The notes beneath the pieces were generated by a model. It was given only the letters and a program-made list of their open reading frames with translations, searched no databases and was not told the DNA's origin. This document shows, piece after piece, positions 1-7,318 of a stretch of DNA of 27,128 nucleotides; within the stretch, counting starts at the first letter, position 1; the number at the start of each line of letters is the position of its first letter. Source of the DNA: SZUA-521 sp041738285 (lineage in GTDB: Bacteria > Pseudomonadota > Gammaproteobacteria > Pseudomonadales > Azotimanducaceae). The translations under genes were made by a program, and so were the position numbers. Where the stretch lies: positions 1 through 27,128 of the forward strand of contig JBGSQB010000125.1 in NCBI GenBank assembly GCA_041738285.1, in the 5' to 3' direction.

Positions 1-1
1 C

Positions 2-676
2 GCAGCGGACGCGTTTGCGCGCAGTGGAGCAAGCACATTCATGCCGGAGCTCGATCCCAATGACCGCAACGTGCGGGTATTCAACCTGATTGAGCTGGAT
101 GAGATCTTTCGCGATCTGATCATGCACCCCGTGGCGCTCGACTGGGTCCGCATGGTCCTCGGTGAGCACTACATGATCTCCAACTTCACCGCCAACATCG
201 CGCTACCTGGCAGCCGCAGCATGGCCCTGCACTCTGACCAAGCGTTGGTCGCACCAGAACCATGGATCGCAGCGTGGTCGATGAACATCATCTGGTGCCT
301 AGATGATGTGTACGAAGCCAATGGTGCGACCCGTTACCTACCCGGCAGCCATCGGTTCCAGACCGCTGCGGAGTTGCCTGCGAATCCAGTTCGACAGACC
401 GTTGCATTCGAGGCAACGGCCGGCTCGATTCTCGTCATGGACGGACGTGTCTGGCATACATCCGGCGCCAACGTCACGCAGGACGACGAGCGAGCGCTGC
501 TGTTTGGCTACTACAGCACGGACTTCGTGCGCCCGCAGGTGAACTGGAACGCGTTGCTGTCGACGGCGACCCAGGCGCAAGTGTCGAGCGAACTGCATCG
601 GCGATTGGGACTTGGTCCCATCGCCAACGTCCGCGTGGCTGCCGAGGTGCTGGCGCGAAGCCGCGGGCGAGACTAA
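2..676 (+). CDS. Phytanoyl-CoA dioxygenase (PhyH) family protein, 5' end cut by window edge
   Basis: The reading frame is open from base 2, and the residues before the first ATG (base 41) align with residues about 50-65 of the next gene's product. The true start therefore lies outside the window and about 50 N-terminal residues are missing. PhyH proteins are Fe(II)/2-oxoglutarate oxygenases. The metal triad is visible: LHSDQ (His at 230-232, Asp at 236-238) and the distal His in WHTSGAN (455-457). An Arg about 11 residues later is a candidate 2-oxoglutarate ligand. The conserved WCLDD...NGAT...PGSH stretch is present. The stop is 5 bp before the start of a paralogue, so the two are very likely one transcript. 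The substrate cannot be read from sequence. Confidence 0.88.
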   Translation, partial: AADAFARSGASTFMPELDPNDRNVRVFNLIELDEIFRDLIMHPVALDWVRMVLGEHYMISNFTANIALPGSRSMALHSDQALVAPEPWIAAWSMNIIWCLDDVYEANGATRYLPGSHRFQTAAELPANPVRQTVAFEATAGSILVMDGRVWHTSGANVTQDDERALLFGYYSTDFVRPQVNWNALLSTATQAQVSSELHRRLGLGPIANVRVAAEVLARSRGRD

Positions 677-681
677 GGGTC

Positions 682-1482
682 ATGCAGGAGTTACCAATTC
701 AAGCATTGCCGCCCGCGACCCACGACTTCGATCAGGCGCTGGCGGATCTGCGTGAGTTCGGGCTGTGCGTCATGCCCGATGCGTTGGATACCGCGACGCT
801 GCAGCGAGCGCACGATGCGTTGTACCGCGCGGCCGATGACGACCGGACGCGGCGTCGCGAAGTCAAAGGCTTTGCGCTGGATCGAAACGAACACAATCAG
901 CGGGTCTGGAACTTGTTGAACCGCGACCGTGTCTTCAGCGATCTTGCTGAACACCCGCTGGCACTTCGTTTCGTGCGCGAGACGCTTGGCTGGCCAGCAC
1001 TGTTGAGCAACATTTCCGGGAACATCACCGACCCCGGCGCGACGAAAGGCGTTCTGCACGCCGACCAGGTGTTCGTACCGCAGCCGTGGCCCGCCAAACC
1101 GCAAGGCATCAACGTGGCGTGGTGCCTCGATGACTTCACGGCGGAGAATGGCGCAACCGAGGTCGTCGTCGGCAGTCATCGCCTGCACCGGATGCCAACC
1201 CAGCAGGACGCAGATGTTGCCATGGTGCCTGTGGTTGCACCGGCCGGCAGCCTGATCGCATTCGAGAGCCGGCTCTGGCACCGCAGTGGCGCCAACACGA
1301 CGAACAACGTCAGGCGCGCGGCGGTGTTTCCGTTCTACACCACACCGATCTATCGAACCCAGGAGAACTGGTTTCTGTCGCTCGAACCGAGCTTCGCCCG
1401 CTATGCATCGGCAACGATGCAGACGCTGCTCGCGTACAAGTCCGAGGGATTCGGCCTCGTATACGGCGAGTCACCACGTTAG
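682..1482 (+). CDS. Phytanoyl-CoA dioxygenase (PhyH) family protein, tandem paralogue
   Basis: This 266-residue protein is a complete Fe(II)/2-oxoglutarate-dependent oxygenase of the PhyH family, a usual length for bacterial members. The metal ligands are His126 and Asp128 (LHADQ) and His200 (WHRSGAN), with Arg211/212 as the candidate 2-oxoglutarate ligand. WCLDD and NGATEVVVGSH match the same places in the upstream gene, so the pair probably arose by tandem duplication and diverged. It starts 5 bp after the upstream stop with only a weak AAGGGT ribosome site, which suggests translational coupling. No signal peptide is seen, so it should act in the cytoplasm. Bacterial PhyH enzymes hydroxylate many small molecules, and no substrate is indicated here. 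Confidence 0.9.
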   Translation: MQELPIQALPPATHDFDQALADLREFGLCVMPDALDTATLQRAHDALYRAADDDRTRRREVKGFALDRNEHNQRVWNLLNRDRVFSDLAEHPLALRFVRETLGWPALLSNISGNITDPGATKGVLHADQVFVPQPWPAKPQGINVAWCLDDFTAENGATEVVVGSHRLHRMPTQQDADVAMVPVVAPAGSLIAFESRLWHRSGANTTNNVRRAAVFPFYTTPIYRTQENWFLSLEPSFARYASATMQTLLAYKSEGFGLVYGESPR

Positions 1483-1571
1483 AGCCCGCCGGGTCTGCCG
1501 AAACCGATCCAGCGTTGCGTACGCACCTGTGCGCGATTAGGGTGGCGCCAGTTCTGAAGCAGGAATTGCCC

Positions 1572-4382
1572 GTGCAGACATGCGCGCCGCGTTGTTTCAC
1601 GAAGCTGATGCTCGCGTGCGTCCTGGTGATGACGCTCATTGAGTGGAGTGCGCTGGCAGCACCTTCGCTGGACGATGCACGTGCCGCTGTCGCCCGAGCA
1701 ACGCTCGAGCCTGCGGCGCGCCAGGCAGCCGAGGCGAATATCGATGCCGCTTTCGAGGCAGATCGAGCTGCGGCAGCACTTGCGGAGCGGGTCAGTGCCC
1801 TGCGGACGGAGTCTGCACAGGAGCCTGAGCGCGTCGCCCGCCTGGAATCCGCGCTGGCGGTCGATCCGGAGCAAGCGTTTCTCACCTGGGTCAAGCGCCT
1901 GCCGACGGATGCCGACGGTGAAACGCTCGAAGGGCTGTTGCAGCAGGAGCGCCGCACGGCCGTCGAAGTGCAGGCGCAGATCGATGCCGTGAATGCGGAT
2001 CTCTCACTTGCCCTGGCGCGGCCGGCGCAGGCGGCTTCAGACATCGGTGTCTTGCGGCGGCGCATCGAAGAACTGTCGGTCGCGATGTCGAGTCAGGACG
2101 ACGAGGCTGGCGTACTCAGCCAGACGCGCCGGCTGGCGCGAGCCAGTGAGGTGCGTCTTGCTCAGGTGGAGCTCGAACTGCGCGCCATGGAGCAGGACAA
2201 CGCATCCGCGCGCCAGCGGGTGCTCGAGCTTACTTTGCGCGAACTGCGCCATCGCATTGGATTGAGTCAGCGCCGCGTCGAAGAGCTGCAACAGCGCATC
2301 GCGAACCTGTGGCGCTCGGAAATCGACACACGCATGCGCGACCTTGCCGAGCGCGAACATTCGCTGACGGGTTCTCCCCGCGTCGTCGCGTTGGCGGCCG
2401 CGGAAAACGCAGCCGTTGGTGCCGAGCTGATCGAGAACCACGAGCAACTCGCCCGCGAGCGACGAACGCTCACCAGTATCGAAGAAGAACGCGACTACGT
2501 GACCGAAGCGCTGCGCGATAGCCGCACGCGGCTGGAGCTGGGAGGCGCCAACGAGCGTGTGGGTCGTTGGCTGTGGGGCGAACGGCGTCGCCTCGAGCCA
2601 TTGGCGCGATTGCGCCATGCGATCGACACCACGCGCATCACATTGGCGGATCTGCGTCTGCGAATGGTAACGATCAGCGACCAGCAGGAGCAGCTTTCCA
2701 ACATCCCGCGCGCGTTGCTCGCGCTTCTCGAGGCCAGCGAGGCGGGTGCCGATGACGAGCAGAGCGATGCCGGTGCAGAGGAACTGCTGCCGCCGCTGCT
2801 GCGCGAGCGTGTGGAATTGCTGGCGATGTTGCGTCCACTGTTGGAGCGACGTATCGCCGCGCTCGAGCAGAGCGAGATTGCGCTGCGGGATCGGCTAGCG
2901 GCCACAGAGGATCTTCAGCGGCTGCTCGATCGCCATCTGCTGTGGCTACCCAGCCACAGCATGGTGGATGGACAGTGGCTGTCGCGTGTCCCGGATGGGA
3001 TTTTAGATCTGGTGAAACCGTCGCGTTTCGCAACGACGTTCGAGTTGGCTGCACGCAGCGTCGTTGAACGACCCGCGATGTGGTTCGCGGTCCTTGTGTT
3101 GCTGCTCGTTCTGGTCGGGCTTCGGATGCGCGCACCGGCGCGCATTGCCTCGTATGCAAGTGCGGCACGTGGCGATGATTTCGTCGCAACGATCGCGGCG
3201 CTTTTGTGGACTCTTATCGGTGCATTGCCGGGCCCGGTGGCTTTGGGCTTGATCGGGCTGTTGCTTCAGCAGTTGGGTACGCCTGGTCGGTTCAGCGATT
3301 CCCTGGGTGTTGCATGTGTCGCGCTGATTGCACCGCTGGCAGCCGTTCAGCTGATGCGTTGGACCATACGCGATCAGGGTCTGGCGGATGCGCACTTCGG
3401 TTGGATGCAACAACGTCGCCGGGCGCTCGGCCGTTGGCTGCCCTTCGCCGCGCTCAGCGTGTTGCCAATGTACTTCGTGGCAGAGCTTGCGTTCGCCCGC
3501 CGCGGCGACCTCGCCATCGATGTGCACGCGCGATTGGCCATCGTCGTTGCGGCTGCGGCAGCGGCGTGGGCATTCTGGCATCTGCTTTCACCAGGCACGG
3601 TCTGGGTCGAACGCAGCGCCGTTGTTCAAGTATCTACTTCGCGTTTCGTTCTTCGGCTTCTCATTCCGCTCTTACTGCTGGCCAGCGCCGGACTTTCCAT
3701 GGCGGGCTACATCTCCTCTGCGGACGCGCTGATGCAGGCGCTACTGGCAAGCGTCGGGTTGATCATTGTGCTGAGCGTCGGCTTGGCCGTGCTGACGCGC
3801 TGGTTGCTGGTCGGCGAGCGGCGCCTTGCCCGGCGCCGATTCGAAGTGCAACAGGCGACCGCGCCAGACGCAACGGCAGGTGGCGGCGAAGCCTTCGTTA
3901 CCGCTGACGCCACCGACTTGAGCCTCGCGCAGGTGAGTGCCCAGACCACGCGGTTGCTGCGGGCGCTTCGCGCCGGTGCGCTGGTGCTCGGCTTGCTTTG
4001 GGTGTGGGTAGATGTGCTACCGGCCGTTTATCGGCTCGATGAAATCGCGGTATGGCATTTCAGCGAAACCAATGCCGAGGGGCTGAACGTCGAGCAACCG
4101 GTGACGCTGGCAGCGATGTTGCTGGGTGCGTTTGCGCTGATCGTCACGATCGTTGCCTCGCGCAACCTGCCCGGCTTGATCGAGATCGGACTGCTGTCTC
4201 GGGCAGGCATGGACGCTGCATCGCGCTATGCGGTAACCAGCCTGCTGCGCTACGGCATCGTGATCGGTGGAACGCTCATTGGTCTGGGCCTACTGGGCAT
4301 GCGCTGGTCACAATTGCAGTGGATGGCCGCAGCGCTCACAGTTGGGCTCGGCTTTGGTCTGCAGGAGATCTTCGCCAACTAA
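1572..4382 (+). pseudogene. MscK/MscM-type mechanosensitive channel, 5' part, ending at an in-frame TAA
   Basis: This is the N-terminal part of a large MscS-superfamily channel of the E. coli MscK/MscM kind. I choose GTG 1572 because AGGA (1561-1564) lies 7 nt upstream and the product then opens with a compact signal peptide (FTKLMLACVLVMTL...SALAA); an upstream in-frame TTG at 1515 is less likely. After the signal come about 470 residues of Arg/Glu-rich periplasmic coiled coil (to about 3060). About 11 membrane segments follow (about 3079-4379), ending in the pore helix GLGFGLQEIFAN. Reading then stops at TAA 4380-4382, where the family reads FAN-F-VSG. The following codons continue the family sequence in the same frame, so this is one gene split by a single nonsense codon. 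The stop would remove the whole cytoplasmic vestibule. Confidence 0.85.
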
Positions 4383-4895
4383 GTCTCGGGCATCATCTTG
4401 CTGTTCGAACGACCGTTCCGGGTAGGCGATGTCATCACGGTGGGCGACATGACCGGCCGCGTCACCCGCATTCGCACGCGCGCCACCACGATTCTCGATT
4501 TCGACAACAAGGAAATCGTGATGCCGAACAAGACGTTCATCACTGGTCATCTCACCAACTGGGCGTTGAGCGACACCACGACGCGCGTGATTGTCAAAGT
4601 CGGCGTTGCGTACGGCTCCGATCCAACCCAGGTGCGCAAGCTCCTCTTGCAGGCGGCCGCCGAAGACAGTCGGGTGGTGCGGGAACCGGCGCCAACGTGC
4701 TGGTTTCTGGCGTTCGGTGACAGCTCACTCGATTTCGAACTGCGCGTGTTCGTCGGTACGTTCAGTGATCGACTGGAAGCCCAGAACGGTTTGAATACGC
4801 GCATCAATGAACTGTTTGCCGAGCATCACATCGAAATCGCGTTCCCGCAGCTGGATCTGCACGTAATCGATGTGCCGCCGCCAAGCGGTTCATGA
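4383..4895 (+). pseudogene. MscK/MscM-type mechanosensitive channel, 3' part after the in-frame stop
   Basis: This stretch continues the frame of the preceding part without a base gained or lost. It begins VSGIILLFERPFRVGD, the end of the MscS pore helix and the start of the beta domain, then MTGRVTRIRTRATTILDFDN and IVMPNKTFITGHLTNW, typical of the beta domain. The alpha/beta vestibule follows. With the first part it gives about 1,107 residues from GTG 1572, close to E. coli MscK (1,120) and MscM (1,107). No further damage is visible, so the stop is recent, a sequencing error, or read through. A TTG at 4398 or an ATG at 4450 could restart translation, but neither has an obvious ribosome site. 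Confidence 0.83.
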
Positions 4896-5265
4896 AAACG
4901 ATCAGAGCCCTCGCAGCACCGCATTGGATCTGAACGGCACTGTTGCGTGAGCAGCTAAAGCTGATCACCAGTGCCGTTGCCGACCCGTTCGATGTTGGTC
5001 TTGTCGGAAACGATGCGGCGTCGCCGGCGGTTTCAACCGGCCCGCGGAAGGGGACCTAGGGGCTGACGAGGCGCAATGGGTCATTGCGGTTCCTCAAGTG
5101 CAACGACGACTGCGATGGAATACCTCGGCCGTTGGCCGATGCCAAGCCTGCAGCGGATTCCGCGCTGTGCCCGAGCCCAGCGCACAATACCGTCAAGGAT
5201 GATGGTTTTTCTCGGCCACATGAATCAGGATCCCTGTGCGACCGTAAGCATCATCGAGAGGATTC
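4896..5265. other. 370-bp intergenic region before the sugar symporter
   Basis: I see no credible gene here. Short frames in it lack a family signature and a ribosome site. It holds the 46-nt stem-loop at 4933-4978, a weaker hairpin at 5023-5041 (GCCGG with CCGGC) and a TCGGCC/GGCCGA hairpin with a 3-nt loop at 5125-5139. A promoter for the symporter gene must lie here if it is not read through from the channel, but I cannot pick out a convincing -35/-10 pair. Confidence 0.6.
4933..4978. terminator. 46-nt stem-loop behind the channel gene, candidate terminator
   Basis: AACGGCACTG (4933-4942) pairs perfectly with CAGTGCCGTT (4969-4978). Inside it GTGA pairs with TCAC and CAGC with GCTG around a TAAA loop, with one left bulge (TTGC) and one G/A mismatch. 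That is 18 pairs in all, 37 nt after the channel stop. No T-run follows on the plus strand, so it is not a textbook intrinsic terminator. It could instead protect the mRNA end or be a dispersed palindromic repeat. Confidence 0.5.
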
Positions 5266-6708
5266 ATGACGGAAGTGACTGCGGTGCCGGATGCAACCTG
5301 GCGCGTGCGGCTGGCGTTTGCGTTTGGTCAGATTCCGGAGGGTGTGCAGAGCACAGCATTCGGGTTCTTCCTACTTTTTTTCTACAACCAGGTGCTGGGC
5401 GTTTCAGGATTCATGGCCAGCACGGCAATCGTTGTCGCCCTGGTAGTAGACGCGGTCGTCGACCCGATCGTTGGCTCGTTATCTGATCGGTCCCAGAGCC
5501 GGTGGGGTCGCCGCCATCCCTATATGTATGGCGCGGCGATACCGTTCGCGCTGTGCTTTTACCTGCTGTTTGCGCCTCCCGCTGGCCTGAGTGAGTTCGG
5601 CCTGTTCCTCTGGCTGTTGTCGTTCTCCATTCTCACGCGCATTACGCAGTCGTTCTATTCCATCCCGCACACGGCGCTGACGGCCGAATTGGCCACCGGC
5701 TATGACGAACGCACGATGTTGTCCGCGCTGCGCTCGCTGTTCGGGTCGGTCGGTACGTTGCTGGTTTTTCTGCTCGGTCTGCAGGGCTACTTTCGCGGCA
5801 CCGAACTGCACCCCAACGGGCAGCTCAATCCCGCGGCATACCCGGAGTTCGGTGCTGCGTTCGCGATCATCATCGTGGTCGGGGTGTGGATCACTGCGCT
5901 CGGTACGCACGATCAGATTCCGAAGCTACCCCGGGCTCGCGCCACGACCGAGCGATTTCGCGTGCTGGATGTGCTGAAGGAGGCGGGTCAGGCGTTCGCG
6001 CTGCGTCCATTCAGAGTCATGGTGACCACGAGCGTACTGTGGGGCATGACCATGGGCATGGTGACTGCCCTGTCACTGTACCTCGGCACGCTCTACTTCC
6101 AATTTACGATCGTGCAGATCAGTTGGAGTTTTCCCGCATCGGTTGCGGGTGGATTCATCGGCGCGGCGCTTGCCACACCACTGGCGCGGGTGTTTCAGGA
6201 GAAGAGAACACTACTGATGGCGGGCCTGGCGTGGTACGCCGTCTGGAACACGAGTCCCATCCTTCTGAGTTTGATCGGGTTCTTTCCGGAGCCCGGTGAC
6301 GTGCGCGGCTTCTACATGGTGCTCACTGCGAACGCGATCTGCGCCCTCGGCATCGGCGTGCTCGGTGTCATGATTGGATCGATGGTCTCCGACATCACCG
6401 ATCAGCATGAAGAGGTGCACGGGTCGCGCAATGAGGGTATCTACTTCGCTGCTCTGTCGTTCGCGGCCAAAGCCGTTGGCGGCTTCGGTATCGTCATCTC
6501 CGGTGTCGTTGTCGACCTGGCGGGAATCACCCGCGGTGCCACTGCGGCAACCGTGAATCCGGAGTCGCTGTCGTTCTTGGGGCTCGCAATGGGTCCGGGC
6601 GTGCTTCTGATGATCGGCGTGACCGTCTATGTGGCGAGCTTCTATGGCATATCGCGCACCGAGCACGGCAGGATTCGCGGTGCGATTGCGCTACGCCGCG
6701 CCGTATGA
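5266..6708 (+). CDS. MFS transporter of the GPH (MelB-like) cation:sugar symporter family
   Basis: This 480-residue, 12-helix membrane protein belongs to the glycoside-pentoside-hexuronide:cation symporters (MFS_2). The N-terminal half has the family signature DPIVGSLSDRSQSRWGRRHP (about residues 66-85), which in MelB includes cation-site acidic residues and the first cytoplasmic loop. ATG 5266 follows GAGAGG with good spacing. Known relatives import glycosides, pentoses or uronic acids with Na+ or H+, but the substrate here cannot be told. The next metabolic gene downstream, across a toxin-antitoxin pair, is a PQQ sugar/quinate dehydrogenase, so a shared carbohydrate role is possible but only inferred from position. 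Confidence 0.9.
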   Translation: MTEVTAVPDATWRVRLAFAFGQIPEGVQSTAFGFFLLFFYNQVLGVSGFMASTAIVVALVVDAVVDPIVGSLSDRSQSRWGRRHPYMYGAAIPFALCFYLLFAPPAGLSEFGLFLWLLSFSILTRITQSFYSIPHTALTAELATGYDERTMLSALRSLFGSVGTLLVFLLGLQGYFRGTELHPNGQLNPAAYPEFGAAFAIIIVVGVWITALGTHDQIPKLPRARATTERFRVLDVLKEAGQAFALRPFRVMVTTSVLWGMTMGMVTALSLYLGTLYFQFTIVQISWSFPASVAGGFIGAALATPLARVFQEKRTLLMAGLAWYAVWNTSPILLSLIGFFPEPGDVRGFYMVLTANAICALGIGVLGVMIGSMVSDITDQHEEVHGSRNEGIYFAALSFAAKAVGGFGIVISGVVVDLAGITRGATAATVNPESLSFLGLAMGPGVLLMIGVTVYVASFYGISRTEHGRIRGAIALRRAV

Positions 6709-6754
6709 GTGCGTTGCTGCGGCGTTGGGAAAAGGGGGGGTCCGCCCGATGTGC

Positions 6755-6789
6755 AACGTCTGGACGTTCAGACGTTATAGCGCTATAGT
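6755..6789 (+). promoter_or_regulatory. Promoter and operator of the toxin-antitoxin operon
   Basis: TGGACG (6761-6766, 4/6 to the -35 consensus) and TATAGT (6784-6789, 5/6 to the -10) are 17 bp apart, ideal for sigma-70. ACGT occurs three times at exactly 8-bp steps (6756, 6764, 6772), with AACGTCT/AGACGTT as a 7-bp inverted repeat (6755-6761 and 6770-6776), all on and just after the -35. TATAGCGCTATA (6776-6787) is a perfect 12-bp palindrome overlapping the -10. Ribbon-helix-helix antitoxins repress their own promoters at short repeated half-sites, so this is the expected place for autoregulation. Confidence 0.62.
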
Positions 6790-6816
6790 GCGTGACCGCT
6801 TCAAGGCAATTTTCCA

Positions 6817-7050
6817 ATGGCCGAACTCACCAAACGATCCACCATCTATTTCGACCCGGCGATCCATCAGGCCTTGAAGCTGAAGGCGGCCTCAACGGAC
6901 CTTTCGTTGTCCGATCTGGTAGACGAGGCGGTGCGGTTGTTGATGGCGGAAGATCATGAGGATCTTTCGTCGATCGCGGATCGGGTGAACGAACCAGTCA
7001 TCAGCTACGAGGCACTGCTGAACGACTTGAAGAAGAATGGGAAGCTATAG
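6817..7050 (+). CDS. Ribbon-helix-helix (CopG/RelB-like) antitoxin
   Basis: This 77-residue protein has an N-terminal ribbon-helix-helix DNA-binding domain (about residues 4-45): a TKRSTIYFDPAIH beta strand, an ALKLKAASTDLSLSDLVDEAV helix-turn-helix core, and then an acidic tail ending ISYEALLNDLKKNGKL. The tail is the usual toxin-neutralising part of such antitoxins. ATG 6817 follows AAGG (6803-6806). It overlaps the toxin gene by 14 bp, the standard antitoxin-first layout, and lies 28 bp after a promoter with repeat operators. It should form a dimer, bind that operator and sequester the toxin. Confidence 0.88.
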   Translation: MAELTKRSTIYFDPAIHQALKLKAASTDLSLSDLVDEAVRLLMAEDHEDLSSIADRVNEPVISYEALLNDLKKNGKL

Positions 7051-7294
7051 CGTCTTCTTCAAGCGATCGGTGGCGAAGGACCTGAAGAGCATCCCCAGCA
7101 CCGATGTTCGAAAAGTTCTGGAGCGGATCGAAGCGCTCGCCGAGGATCCGCGACCCGTCGGCTCGAAGAAGCTCGCGCAACAGGAGTTCTATCGAATTCG
7201 ACAGGGTGTGTATCGGATCATCTACGAAATCGTCGAGGACAAATTGATCGTTCAAGTGATCAAGGTTGCGCACCGATCGAAGGCGTACGCATAA
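7037..7294 (+). CDS. RelE/ParE-superfamily toxin
   Basis: This 85-residue basic protein has the RelE/ParE fold pattern: YSVFFKRSVAKDLKSIP at the start, an EALAEDPRPVGSKKL middle, YRIRQGVYRIIYEI and VIKVAHRSKAY at the end. Family members either cleave mRNA on the ribosome (RelE) or inhibit gyrase (ParE). The C-terminal basic and aromatic residues fit a RelE-like nuclease somewhat better, but sequence alone does not settle it. It overlaps the antitoxin gene by 14 bp and ends 24 bp before the PQQ dehydrogenase gene. It looks intact. Confidence 0.88.
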   Translation: MGSYSVFFKRSVAKDLKSIPSTDVRKVLERIEALAEDPRPVGSKKLAQQEFYRIRQGVYRIIYEIVEDKLIVQVIKVAHRSKAYA

Positions 7295-7318
7295 CAAAGG
7301 CACCACAGGTACACATCG

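Noticed and set aside
5076..5486. Possible small gene before the sugar symporter
   Set aside because: It overlaps the symporter by over 200 bp in another frame, is low-complexity and has no ribosome site.
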